Below are positions 1-9,928 of a stretch of 64,000 nucleotides of DNA, piece by piece; position 1 is the first letter of the stretch; every line of letters begins with the position of its first letter. A program made the position numbers and the translations under genes. Location of the stretch: assembly GCA_938082635.1 (NCBI GenBank), contig CALLLI010000224.1, forward strand, positions 1 to 64,000. Reading direction: 5' to 3'. The DNA comes from an uncultured Verrucomicrobiales bacterium. GTDB taxonomy: Bacteria; Verrucomicrobiota; Verrucomicrobiia; Verrucomicrobiales; DEV007. The notes below the pieces were generated by a model, which worked only from the letters and a program-made list of their open reading frames with translations, was not told the origin of the DNA and searched no databases.

Positions 1-3000
1 ATTGTTGGTCTCTTCAGCGTTGACCCAGAAGGACCAGGTGAAGTCGGAGTCGAGCGTCTGAGCCGGGATCGTTCCAAGATCCAAGTGATCAGCTGCGGTA
101 GAGACATACTCCGCAGGCCAGTAGCCTTCCAGACCAGCAACCCCGCCGCCGCCGCCGACTGCGATTTGTTCGCCAAGGGAGGCTCCATTGAAGAGGAGAC
201 CCACTTCATCCGCAGACAGACCGCGATTCCAGACGGCCACGTCATCAATGAGACCATTCCAGGTGCGGCCGTTGCCACCACCGTCAGCGTTCTCACCAAT
301 CATCATTGGCCACTCGTTGCCCTGGGTGCCACCTGCTGGTGCTTCACCAGCAAGGACGCCGTCGAGGTAGTAGTTAGAGCCATCAGGGCCATTCGTGATG
401 ATCACGTGGTGAATCTCACCATCATTGACGTCTGGGCCATCAACCATGTCGGCACCAGAATTCGCATTATCGGCCTTTGGGCCTGCAACAGGTCCAAGAT
501 TATCGGCATCACCGCGGCGGTGGATGCGCCAGTTGCTGCCTTCACCCTTAGTGACCAGCGCCTGCCAGTTCTTGTCGAAGGAATCAACGCGGAACCAAGC
601 GGATACTGAGAAGTTGCCTTCAGGGAAGTCGAACAACTCTTCGTTCTCGACCGGCGTGATCACATGGTTTGCACCATTAAGATCAATGCCTTGACCAAAC
701 TGGCCGTCAGCGAACTCGATTGCATCACCAACTCCAGTTCCATGACTGTCACCTGCCTTATCTTCGAGATCTCCATCGAATGGGAAGTAAGCGATGAGGC
801 CTTGTCCCAAATCATCACCATCACCATCACCATCACCACTACTAGCAAAGATGCCCGTGATCTGGATATCAGTAAGCGCCTCGTTGTAGATCCGGACCTC
901 ATCGAGGTCACCACTGAAGAAGCGGGTATCACCGGCCCTCGTCGAGCCAATGGTGATCTCTGCATCGACAGCGACACCACCTTTATCGGCTGCTGTTTGC
1001 ACCTGGACACCATCAACAAAGATCGTTTGGACACCTTCGTCAAAACGGTAGGCCACATGCTGCCATTCCCCGACAACAACGCCGCCGCCAGTAATGTCAT
1101 TGCCCCAGTGACCAATGTGGAAGTTCGCATTGCGAATCCCATTGTGAAGGACGTTTTGGTCCTCAACCTGACCAAAGATCATGTTGTCGCCAGTCGTGTT
1201 CGCAGCGCGCACCCATGTCACCATGGTGTAGGGGCCTTCGGCAATATTCACACCGCCTGCGTCTAGCCCTGTTGCCACATACTGGGCATCAGCTCCGGCC
1301 GCAGCCTCTTCGACAAAGTTCAGGTAACCGCTGTCACCAACGCCGCCAGAGGCTACCCATGCCGCTCCGTGAGCATTTGTCAGCGTGCCGTTTCCACCCG
1401 TGCCGCCATTGCCGATGTCAGTACCACTGCCTTCGTTGAAGTCATACTGTACCACGGCATCTCCAATGCTATTGATGATGTCAGGGAGTGAAGGGCTATC
1501 CGCACTGGTGGGATCGTAGTTGCCCGCGACTTCAGCGCTGTCGCCAAATCCATCACCATCGGTATCCCCACTTAGAGGATTGGTCCCGCGGGTGACTTCG
1601 TCACCGTCTTCGAGGCCGTCGCCATCAGTATCCTTATCCTGAGGATCGGTCATGTACTGGCTGACTTCAAGCTTATCGGAAAGACCGTCGCCATCACTAT
1701 CTGGATCTTGTCCTGTCGCAAACGGATCGAGGACTCTGCCTGCGTTATCTATGAGGAAAGGAACCTCAACTTCAAGGTCGAGAACTCTTCCATAGAACTG
1801 AATGTCATCCAGGATGCCATCCAATCCGAGAGCACCGTCCGACCCAAAGGCTCCCGCGTAAAAGGTACCATCACTAGCCGGTACTGAGACATCATCACTG
1901 GCCACGACAACACCATCGAGAACAATGCTTCCCACCGTGCCATCATAAATCATGGCTACATGATAGGTCTCGCCTATCTCGATAGGCGCTCCAGAAGTGC
2001 TGAAGAGAATCGTTTCTTCACCAAACCAGTGGAGATCGCCGCCGGCAAGAAGCAGTGCCGCTTCTGGAGTGCCCTCTCCTTGACCAACCAAGGTACGCAA
2101 ATCAGCAGGCAAGCCTCCTAGTTCATTCGCTTGGAAGAAGAAGGAAACACTATACTGATCTAGCGGGAATCCCGCATCAAACCGCAACAGCCCGCCACCA
2201 TTGACTGTCATTGAGCTACCCTCACCAGAGAGAGCCGCCCCGCCCAAAGCGAGACTACCGCTATTCTCGTCATAGACGCCTAGATACTGATTCGTCGTCG
2301 TATCTGTCGCGTCCGTGCTTCCTGCGGCGTCGTCCAGTGGGTAGTGCGCGAGTGGTCCGTCAGGATTCGGAATCAGCGCAGTGATCGCCACGACGATCTC
2401 TTTATCATCGGCATCAGGATCATCCGTGGTGTAGGAGACGGTCGCGTTGAAGGTGCCCAGTTGTTGGAAACCATTGAAGGTCATGTTAATCGCGGCCTTA
2501 CTATCAGGTGCAATAGCGGTCGGAGAATCGACGATCGTGAAATGATCCATGTCTGCACCAGCAAGAGTCACATTGGAAATATTCAGTGGCTGGGTATCAC
2601 CCGTGTTGCTGATATTGATGGCAAAGGTTTGCTCCGTTTCGGGAAGCACGTCCCTTAGAGTGACCGACTTGGAGCCGGAAACATTCGGATCGGAAGGGTC
2701 TAGCGCTGTCTCAACGCTCGTGCCGTCGCCACCATTCCAGAGCTGCATGATCTCTTCGTCTGTAAGCGGGCGATTCCACATGGCGACATCATCAATGTTG
2801 CCTTCCCAGGTCCGATCGGCGGTATCCGGGTTCTGACCAATCATCATGGGCATGACATTGCCCTCTGGGTTAATGCTATCTTCGGTCGCATCCTCGGTGC
2901 CATTCACCCAGAAATCGTGTTTGTCATTCTCCCGATCACTGCGCAGCACGAGATGATACCACGTGCCATCGCCATCTTCATCTTCCGATGCTTCGATGAC

Positions 3001-3570
3001 TCCATCAGGGGTGTCCCCATTGCCGCCATTGCCGGTAAACGTTCTGCCATCACCACGACGATGGATACGCCATTGATTCTGCTCCCCTTTGGCAACAGGG
3101 GCCTGCCAGCCTTTGGTAAATTGATCGACCGTGACCCAGACGGAAACGGTAAAGCCTTTCAGATCGGGATCCTCTTCTTCGGGATCATCTTCATCCAAGT
3201 CATCAATCGCGCCGAAATCGAAGCGATCCTCCAACTCCAGAGGAGTCTCGACATAGAATGCGTCCGCGAATTTGCCGCTCTGGCCAAACTTTCCAGGAAC
3301 GTAAGTCGCCTCTGCCTCTTCCAAATCGGCGAGATTCTCGGGCATATTCTGATGGTTTCCTTCCCAGATCTTACCGACGCCATGGGCGGGTGGATCTGAT
3401 TCAGATTTGTCCTCTAAATCTCCGTCAAACGGCCAGTAGCCGACGAGGCCGTCCGAAAGTTCCGCTTGAGCTAGCGGGCCTGATAAGACCAGTGCAAAGC
3501 AGCCCAGTAGGAGCGCAAGCCCTGTTCTAGCCCGCTTGGCGAGCCAGTTAAAATCATGGGTGGTTTTCAT
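1..3570 (-). CDS. Secreted multi-LamG (jelly-roll) surface protein, C-terminus beyond the window
   Basis: An open frame of 1190 codons runs without a stop from an ATG at 3570 to the left edge. Residues 1-35 form a signal peptide with a long hydrophobic core ending in an AQA-type cleavage site. Then come LamG/concanavalin-like jelly-roll modules at about 37-278, 410-595, 707-905 and 917-1147, with a fifth starting near 1150; several contain the typical 'IDDVAVWNRGL' or 'LDEVRIYNEAL' end motif. Residues about 294-407 resemble a choice-of-anchor/Hydin-like Ig domain. Residues about 618-680 hold thrombospondin type 3-like calcium-binding repeats (DPDSDGDGLSD and similar). Known family role: adhesion or glycan binding at the cell surface; the ligand cannot be told. 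No clear Shine-Dalgarno was seen. The missing C-terminus could carry a sorting signal. Confidence 0.85.
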   Translation of the reverse strand, partial: MKTTHDFNWLAKRARTGLALLLGCFALVLSGPLAQAELSDGLVGYWPFDGDLEDKSESDPPAHGVGKIWEGNHQNMPENLADLEEAEATYVPGKFGQSGKFADAFYVETPLELEDRFDFGAIDDLDEDDPEEEDPDLKGFTVSVWVTVDQFTKGWQAPVAKGEQNQWRIHRRGDGRTFTGNGGNGDTPDGVIEASEDEDGDGTWYHLVLRSDRENDKHDFWVNGTEDATEDSINPEGNVMPMMIGQNPDTADRTWEGNIDDVAMWNRPLTDEEIMQLWNGGDGTSVETALDPSDPNVSGSKSVTLRDVLPETEQTFAINISNTGDTQPLNISNVTLAGADMDHFTIVDSPTAIAPDSKAAINMTFNGFQQLGTFNATVSYTTDDPDADDKEIVVAITALIPNPDGPLAHYPLDDAAGSTDATDTTTNQYLGVYDENSGSLALGGAALSGEGSSMTVNGGGLLRFDAGFPLDQYSVSFFFQANELGGLPADLRTLVGQGEGTPEAALLLAGGDLHWFGEETILFSTSGAPIEIGETYHVAMIYDGTVGSIVLDGVVVASDDVSVPASDGTFYAGAFGSDGALGLDGILDDIQFYGRVLDLEVEVPFLIDNAGRVLDPFATGQDPDSDGDGLSDKLEVSQYMTDPQDKDTDGDGLEDGDEVTRGTNPLSGDTDGDGFGDSAEVAGNYDPTSADSPSLPDIINSIGDAVVQYDFNEGSGTDIGNGGTGGNGTLTNAHGAAWVASGGVGDSGYLNFVEEAAAGADAQYVATGLDAGGVNIAEGPYTMVTWVRAANTTGDNMIFGQVEDQNVLHNGIRNANFHIGHWGNDITGGGVVVGEWQHVAYRFDEGVQTIFVDGVQVQTAADKGGVAVDAEITIGSTRAGDTRFFSGDLDEVRIYNEALTDIQITGIFASSGDGDGDGDDLGQGLIAYFPFDGDLEDKAGDSHGTGVGDAIEFADGQFGQGIDLNGANHVITPVENEELFDFPEGNFSVSAWFRVDSFDKNWQALVTKGEGSNWRIHRRGDADNLGPVAGPKADNANSGADMVDGPDVNDGEIHHVIITNGPDGSNYYLDGVLAGEAPAGGTQGNEWPMMIGENADGGGNGRTWNGLIDDVAVWNRGLSADEVGLLFNGASLGEQIAVGGGGGVAGLEGYWPAEYVSTAADHLDLGTIPAQTLDSDFTWSFWVNAEETNN
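811..837. repeat. Hexanucleotide microsatellite (ATCACC)4 inside the LamG gene
   Basis: Four tandem copies of ATCACC on the plus strand (GGTGAT in the gene) encode an acidic Asp-Gly linker between the third and fourth LamG modules. A six-base unit keeps the frame, so copy-number change would alter only linker length. Confidence 0.8.
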
Positions 3571-3795
3571 GAGTATGGTGATGGTTTGGGGTTTGTATCT
3601 TGTCACGAATGCAGGGACACGATGTCATGAACCTACCTGAAACGACAAGAAGACGTATTTACCAGTATAGCACTGCAGGGTGTAAAGGCTAAACGAGGCC
3701 ACTTACGAATACTTAACCGTTGGCTTTCCCTCCTTTCACGACGCAAGAAGCCGCGACGTTTCGCATTGCACCGCTTTTCATGCTAATCTATCACC

Positions 3796-6700
3796 GTGAG
3801 CATGAGAGAGAGTGCCTTGCCTACCTGGATAACACACACGGTTGCTTATCTCGCATTGGGGATGTTCTCTCAAGCCGCGCCACCCAAGGCCGCCACCGAA
3901 GCAACGGCTGTTCCCAGTCTAGAGAGTCGAAACTACGTTGGGCCTCTAGCAGATGCTTATTCACGTATTGATCCCACAAAGGATGGCTGGAACACCGAAG
4001 CGCTGAACGAAGCCGCCAACGAACAACTTCATCTGTTGCAGTCATGGCTCACGAACATGGAGTCCGACTCGCTGCCTGCTCTCAGCAAGAGCTTCCGATC
4101 CACACCCTGGATACCGAGCCAACTGAACACGGCATTCTCGGCAGATGGTCTCACCGTGAGACGATCAATCAACAAGGCGGCATCCAAGCCCAGCATGGGA
4201 TTGAAAGAAGCCGCGTCGACGCTCCAACAAGCGTTCGCTCCCGGCTCGCTCAAACTGAAATTCAAGCTTTACCGAGTCGACCCCAAACCAAACAGCACCC
4301 AGTTCCTAACCAATGTGCGGGTGGAAGCGAGCGGGCTAGCGCCTAACGTCACCCCTAAGGCTAAGAAACAGCATGTCGCAGAATGGAACCTCACTTGGGA
4401 ACGCAAGGGCCTGCAGGCTGAGCTGATGTCCATCACCCTCCAAGCGTTTGAGGAGGTCGTTCATGCTGGAGCAAGTGCCCCCGTTATCTTTGAAGACCGC
4501 ACCCACGCTGTGTTGGGGGACAATGCTTCCTACCACGAGCAACTTCTAAACAGCACCGATCATTGGCGCAGTCGAATCTCTCGCGACTTCGGAGTAGATG
4601 TCGTGGCCAATCACGGCATGGCTTTGGGCGACGTGAATGGAGATCTGCTAGACGACGTTTACTTGTGCATGCAAGGCGGTTTGCCAAACCGTCTCTATCT
4701 GCGTCAGTCTGATGGCACTCTCAAAGACGTCTCACGAGAAAGCGGTGCCGATTGGTTAGACTATTGTGCGAGTGCTCTCATTGTCGACTTCAACAACGAC
4801 GGACATCGTGACCTTGTGGTGGGTCAGGAGTGGCGGCTCCTATTTATGGAGAACGACGGCAAAGGTCATTTCGAACTCGCTTTCGGGCTGGGCACCATGG
4901 CTCAAACCTATTCACTCGCGGCCGCTGACTACGATGGTGATGGCGATGTGGATCTCTATGCCTGCGGCTACAATGGTTCGACCAACTCGATCCGACAGGG
5001 TGCCATGGGGGAGCCCATGCCCTATCATGATGCTCAGAACGGCGGCCCCAGCATGCTGCTAAGAAATGATGGCAACTGGGAATTCAACGAAGCCACCGCA
5101 GAGGTGGGGATGGACCACAACAACAACCGCTTCAGCTTCGCCGCCTCTTGGGAAGACTACGACAACGACGGCGATCTCGATCTCTACGTGGCCAACGACT
5201 ACGGACGCAACAACCTCTACCAACAGACTAATGGTCGCTTCATAGACATCGCTAGTGAGTTAGGCCTAGAAGACATGTCGTCTGGGATGTCTGTCGCCTG
5301 GGGAGACTACAATCGCGATGGCAACATGGATCTCTACGTCAGCAACATGTTCTCCGCAGCAGGCAATCGCATCACCTACCAACGGCAATTCCAAACCCAA
5401 ACCGACGACTCTATCCGCAAAGTGTTCCAGCGCCACGCTCGCGGAAATTCACTCTTCGAGAGCATCGGCAAAGGACAATTTCAGGATGTCAGCGTGGAAC
5501 GTGACGTGACCATGGGCCGCTGGGCTTGGGGCTCCGCCTTCATCGATGTGAACAATGATAGTTGGCAAGACCTCATTGTCGCAAACGGCTTTATTTCTGC
5601 CGAAGACACAGGCGACTTGTGAAGTGTCTACTGGCGGCAGGTCGTGTCGCAAAGCCCGATCAACGATTTTTCACCTGCGGCCACCGAGAGCTACCGCCAA
5701 GGCTGGCAAGCGCTCAACCGCCTCTTGCACGAGAATCGCTCCTTTAGCGGCAATGAACGTCACTGCGCCTACCTCAACACGGGCTCTGGCAAATTTGCCA
5801 ACATCTCGGCCGTGAGTGGACTCGATTTTGCAGAGGACGGACGCGCTATCGCCTCCGTGGACTGGGACTTCGATGGCGACCTCGATCTTTGGATCACCAA
5901 CCGCACCGCACCGCGCACGCGACTCATGCTCAATCAGAGCAAGACGACGAACAGCTTCCTCGCGGTCATGCTCCAAGGAAACGGAAAGACGACGAATCGC
6001 GATGCGATTGGTGCCCGTGTCGAGGTGCTAGGGCTGTCCAAACCCAGCATTCAGACGAAGCATGCAGGCGAGAGCTTCCTTTCCCAATCCAGTGGGTGGA
6101 CGCACTTCGGACTCGGCAAGCAACAAGGCAAAGTCAACGTGTTGGTGCGCTGGCCAAACGCCGCAGCAGAAACCTTCTCAGCGCTCGGAGTGAATGGCCG
6201 CTACATTCTCAAACAAGGAAGCGGACGAGCCCGATCATGGACCCCACCGAAGAACAGCGCAAACTTTGCCGACCACGCAGCCCCAATCGCCCCCCCCGAA
6301 TCTCCCAGCAACGTGCGCCTCGTCTTACCCGGGGGCCTACCACTGATCGAACTCACGCAGTGGCAAGTGGGCGGCAAGGAGTCAGAGCTCGTTTTAGAGA
6401 GCAAGCCGACGCTGATCAATGTGTGGGCGACCTGGTGCCAACCATGCCTTACAGAAATTGCAGCGTGGTCAAAAGAATCGAAGATCTTTGCCAAGGCAGG
6501 CCTCAACATCCTCACGCTCAATGCTGATGAAGACGACGCCGATCGAAAGAAGAGCGCTGCCGTGCTCAAACGATTAGGCTCTCCCTACCCAGCAGCCGTT
6601 GCCACAAACACAACCATTCGCCGGCTGGATATTCTTCAACGGGCAACCGTTGATCTCTGGGAGCCACTCCCCGTGCCTTCCAGCTTCCTAGTCGATTCTC

Positions 6701-7692
6701 AGGGTTATGTCAGGATCATCTACAAAGGTGGCGTCAGCTCTAGTCAACTGATCGAAGATCTCAAACTCTTGTCTGCCAAACCAGCAGCGTTGCGTGATGC
6801 GGCGGTCCCCTTCCCTGGCGTCTGGACCCATGAGCCTTCGGCACCAGAACCGCTTCGCGTCACCACTCAGTTCGTCGACCACAATCTTGTGCACGATGGC
6901 CTAGCCTATCTCCGGAAGGCCACAAAGCTTGATCAGAAGTATCGGCCCATGGAATTTGGCAACGTCGCTCTAGCAGACAGACTATTCGTCGCTGCAACTC
7001 TCCTCCGGGCGCAAGGCGAAATCAAAGGCGCCATCGGCACTTACGAAGATGCACTCAAACTCAATCCCAAAGATCAACGCATCCGGGGAGATCTCGCAGA
7101 TGTCTACGAGAAACAGGGACAGGCCGGAAAGGCAATTTTAGAACTGAAGCGATTGCTCGCCGCCAATCCAAGCGATCAGAAACTCGCAGCGAAACTCGCC
7201 GTGATGCTGGTGCGAACCAATCAGTCGAAAGACGCCCTGCGCTTGTTAGACCAACTCGTCAAATTACAACACACCAATGTGACCCTGCGATTCTATCACG
7301 GCGTGGCGCAACAGCGTACAGGCAATTTGTCAGGGGCTATCGCGAGCTTCGAACTCGCCCACAAGCTCGATCCCGCTCATGCCCTCTCCGCGAATAGCCT
7401 CGCCTGGATCGGTGCCACGCATCCCAAGGCGACGTATCGCAATGGCAAGCGCGCGGTGACCCTTGCCCAACAACTTTGCGAGCGCACTCAATACAGGAAT
7501 CCCTCCTTTCTCATGACGCTGGCTGCTGCTCAGGCTGAAGTCGGCACCTTTCCAGCGGCAGCCAAGACGATTCAGCAGGCGATCTCAGTCATGCGTGCGG
7601 CCAAACAGAAACGGCCTGCCGACGTGAAGGTACTCGAGACGCGCCTCAAGCTCTACCAGTCCGGGAAGCATTTCCGAGACGCCAGTCTCTAA
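3796..7692 (+). CDS. CRTAC1-like VCBS/UnbV-ASPIC/thioredoxin/TPR protein, probable selenoprotein (Sec609 at TGA 5620-5622)
   Basis: Two long open frames, 3796-5619 and 5623-7692, lie in the same frame and are separated only by a TGA at 5620-5622. Read through, they give one 1298-residue protein. Start: GTG at 3796, or ATG at 3802; a signal peptide follows. Residues about 270-680 hold VCBS/FG-GAP repeats (DYDNDGDLDLYVAND and relatives). Residues about 725-800 match UnbV/ASPIC. Residues about 840-990 are a TlpA-like thioredoxin domain with WCQPC (Cys881, Cys884). Residues about 1060-1260 are TPRs. The TGA falls in a stretch that reads naturally on both sides (AEDTGDL-U-SVYWRQVVSQ), and a fdhF-like stem-loop lies at 5634-5650. 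The family is abundant in PVC bacteria and its function is poorly known. Alternatives are a recent nonsense mutation or a sequencing error; the absence of any other lesion and the hairpin favour Sec. Confidence 0.72.
5634..5650 (+). promoter_or_regulatory. Candidate bacterial SECIS stem-loop after TGA 5620-5622
   Basis: GCGGCA (5634-5639) pairs with TGTCGC (5645-5650), six base pairs including one G-U, closing a five-base loop GGTCG. Seventeen bases separate the TGA from the loop. Known bacterial SECIS elements lie directly after the UGA, with an apical loop about 16-37 bases away and a G in its first two positions; E. coli fdhF has a GGUCU loop at nearly the same distance. Pairing was done by eye. 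Confidence 0.65.
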
Positions 7693-7700
7693 GGCTGGGC

Positions 7701-8325
7701 AGGGCTTACGCATGAACAGATGAAGATAACCTTACATTTTGCCTTAATTATAACTGGTGCTTTCATGTGTAATTATTAGAGGGAACTTATGGACGAGCCA
7801 CCTCTCTCAGAAAGCCACAAGCTAGCTTCATCACGGCATGAACCACGAAAGGCACGAAATACACGAAAAGTTGCTCTACAAAGATGAGGTTTACGCCATT
7901 CAAGGTGCCATCTTTGAAGTCTACAAGGAAATGGGCTGTGGTTATCTCGAAGCGGTTTATCAAGAGTGCTTGGAGAAAGAGCTTCGTCTAAGACACATTC
8001 CATTCGTGGCGCAGAGCGAACTCACACTATCTTATAAGGGAATGTTGCTGAATCAGATCTATAAGCCCGACATTGTCTGCCACAACCAAATCATACTCGA
8101 ACTGAAAGCAGTCAAGACCATTGCGCCCGAACATCAGGCTCAAATGTTAAACTACCTCAAAGCCACGGGCTTCAGACTTGGCCTCATCGTCAACTTCGGA
8201 CACCACCCAAAGGTAGAGATCCAAAGGTTCGCCCGGTAACTCAACTTTCGTGTATTTTGTGTATTTCGTGGTTAAGAAACTAACTTCAGGGCTGAAATCA
8301 TCTGCAACATTCATGCGTAGGCCCT
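7701..8325. repeat. Nested inverted repeats enclosing the GxxExxY gene
   Basis: Inner pair: 7841-7868 and 8246-8273 are inverted copies of a 28-base sequence (AACCACGAAAggCACGAAAT... against its near-exact reverse complement) with only a few mismatches. Outer pair: 7701-7723 and 8298-8325 share the inverted core AGGGCyTACGCATGAA and a trailing GATGA. The inner left arm begins at codon 2 of the enclosed gene and encodes its His/Glu-rich N-terminus. The arrangement looks like a small mobile or formerly mobile cassette; no target-site duplication was identified. Confidence 0.7.
7838..8239 (+). CDS. GxxExxY family protein (PDDEXK-like)
   Basis: This 133-residue protein belongs to the GxxExxY family (PF13366-type), recognised by the namesake 'GCGYLEAVYQECL' and by the downstream 'YKPDIVCHNQIILELKAVK', which looks like a D...ExK core of a PD-(D/E)XK nuclease fold. 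The biological role of the family is not established. Length is normal for the family. The N-terminus (NHERHEIHEK) is encoded by a repeat arm rather than by conserved domain sequence, so translation may really begin inside or after the repeat. The gene is an isolated single cassette between two unrelated genes. Confidence 0.85.
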   Translation: MNHERHEIHEKLLYKDEVYAIQGAIFEVYKEMGCGYLEAVYQECLEKELRLRHIPFVAQSELTLSYKGMLLNQIYKPDIVCHNQIILELKAVKTIAPEHQAQMLNYLKATGFRLGLIVNFGHHPKVEIQRFAR

Positions 8326-8382
8326 AAGGGCTGTGCCGCTGTCATTTGACCTTCGCCCTCGTGAAGGCCATAGTGTGCGCCT

Positions 8383-9813
8383 ATGAAGCTTTGGGTCCTT
8401 CTCGTCGTCACTGCCGTTGCGGGAGGTCTCGGCGGATTCCTCATTGGAAAAACCAAATCAGGGAGCGAAGACACCGCGTCTTCTTCGTCTTCCGTTGAAA
8501 GTGCCGGACTCCTCAGCGGAGGGGATCAAGGATCAGGTAAAGTAACAGCAGGCCCGGCTAGGCAGACGTCGACAGCCGGTGGGATGAATCGGAACAACCT
8601 GCGACGTGAGTTGGAAACGATCAAACGAGATCCAAACCCGATCAATCGCTTTGCAAGTCTCACACAACTCTTAGGCGACCTCTCGGAAGACAATCTGAGT
8701 TCCGTGCTTTCAGCCTTTGATGAAATTCCCATGCGCAACGAGCACCGAGAGGAGTACCAAATGCTCATCTACGCATGGGCCGCCTTTGATCCCCAGGCCG
8801 CGCTCAAATTCGTCGATGAGAATGCGAACAGTCGCAGCATCAATAAGAATGATCTCATGAATCCACTCGTAGCCTCCTGGGCTTCTGAAGATCCTGACGC
8901 TACTTTGGAGTGGATCAACGAACTTCCCGAAGGTGAGCGTTCCAGTCAACTCATGGCGGGGCTGATGGAAGGTTGGGCGACGAAAGATCCTTATGCTGCC
9001 GCTGAGTACCTCCAAGAGAATGTGGAGCCTGGCAAAGATCGCGAGAAACTAGCCGGCGAAATCGCTAGCCACCTCTTCAAGCAGGATCCTAGCGATGCCG
9101 CCAAGTGGGCTGAATCTCAAGCCGATCTCGGTTTCCGCGCCGAGGCGTTTGAAGAGCTGGCTGAAGATTGGGCCAGCGTGGACCCGCTAGCTTTGGCAGG
9201 TTGGTTAAGAGAACATGCCGACGAGGAATACAGCGCTGAGGCGTTCCAAGATCTAGCCCGTGCCTGGGTGAGCGAAGACCCAAGCGCTGCCACGGAATAT
9301 TTCGAAGGCCTGCCTGACGGAGTCGCGAAAGAGACTGGCATTTATGAAATGGCCGTAACCTGGGGCAAAGATGACCTGGGCGCGTTAGGCGAATGGCTCA
9401 ATGGTTTGCCAGACTCGAACGTGACCGATCTTGGCGTGAAGGCCTATGTGAATCGGCTGGCGAAAGACTCTCCTCAGGCGGCGATTGATTCGGCGCTCTC
9501 CATCACAGGTGATGAAGTCCGTAACGAGACCGTGCAGGACCTCGGCCAGAACTGGTTCCGCCAAGATCCCGAAGCCGCCACTGCCTGGGCCAGTGCCAAT
9601 GGCGTGCCAGTCGAGACGTTCCAATCAAAGGACGACACCATCCGCATGGTCATCAATGGGGAAGAGATCGAAGTGCCAACGGGCGCACCATCAGTGCAAC
9701 TCGACATTTCCAACAACGTTCAGCAAATTCAGGGCACCCTTGAGCAAATGCAGGAGCAAAGAATCGTCATCGATAACGTAGAATCCACCCTCGAACTGGT
9801 CACCCCTCAATAA
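8383..9813 (+). CDS. Membrane-anchored W-x4-DP repeat protein, function unknown
   Basis: This 476-residue protein has a single N-terminal hydrophobic segment (residues 3-22, with glycine-rich GGLGGFLIG) acting as signal or anchor, then a Ser/Gly-rich linker to about 70. From about residue 120 to 420 there are nine helical repeats of 30-37 residues. Each contains a W-A-x-x-D-P-x-A-A-x-x-W/F pattern (for example WASEDPDATLEWI, WATKDPYAAAEYL, WVSEDPSAATEYF). Such repeats should stack as an alpha-solenoid, as in HEAT or Sel1-like proteins, but I do not recognise a named family. The C-terminal 50 residues are non-repetitive. The gene ends directly at a palindrome that could act as terminator. Confidence 0.8.
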   Translation: MKLWVLLVVTAVAGGLGGFLIGKTKSGSEDTASSSSSVESAGLLSGGDQGSGKVTAGPARQTSTAGGMNRNNLRRELETIKRDPNPINRFASLTQLLGDLSEDNLSSVLSAFDEIPMRNEHREEYQMLIYAWAAFDPQAALKFVDENANSRSINKNDLMNPLVASWASEDPDATLEWINELPEGERSSQLMAGLMEGWATKDPYAAAEYLQENVEPGKDREKLAGEIASHLFKQDPSDAAKWAESQADLGFRAEAFEELAEDWASVDPLALAGWLREHADEEYSAEAFQDLARAWVSEDPSAATEYFEGLPDGVAKETGIYEMAVTWGKDDLGALGEWLNGLPDSNVTDLGVKAYVNRLAKDSPQAAIDSALSITGDEVRNETVQDLGQNWFRQDPEAATAWASANGVPVETFQSKDDTIRMVINGEEIEVPTGAPSVQLDISNNVQQIQGTLEQMQEQRIVIDNVESTLELVTPQ

Positions 9814-9843
9814 AGTAGCGTCGGCCAAGATGGCCGAGCTACT
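9814..9843. repeat. Palindromic intergenic repeat, possible terminator
   Basis: AGTAGC-G-TCGGCCA-AGA-TGGCCGA-GCTACT forms a thirteen-base-pair hairpin with a single bulged G and a three-base loop, two bases after the stop codon of the upstream gene. The core GGCCAAGATGGCC recurs in near-inverted form at 44715-44740, so this is a dispersed repeat as well as a likely transcription end signal. Confidence 0.7.
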
Positions 9844-9857
9844 CTAACAAGGCGATT

Positions 9858-9928
9858 TGTAGGGTAACTTTCCAAAATCGCCTTGGCGGGGTGCCCTCTC
9901 CGTCGCAACTTTGGAAAGTTGCGCTACA
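9858..9928. repeat. TGTAG...CTACA palindromic repeat overlapping a stop codon
   Basis: The segment starts with TGTAGggTAACTTTCCAAA and ends with a near reverse complement of it (TTTGGAAAGTTGCGCTACA), with the perfect palindrome GCAACTTTggaaagttgc-like core at 9905-9922. It fills the gap between convergent genes and its right end contains the TAG stop of the PfkB gene. It is probably a REP-like intergenic unit. Confidence 0.6.

Noticed and set aside
664-1266. 200-codon open frame on the plus strand inside the LamG gene
   Set aside because: It is the antisense shadow of the repetitive Asp/Gly-rich LamG coding sequence.
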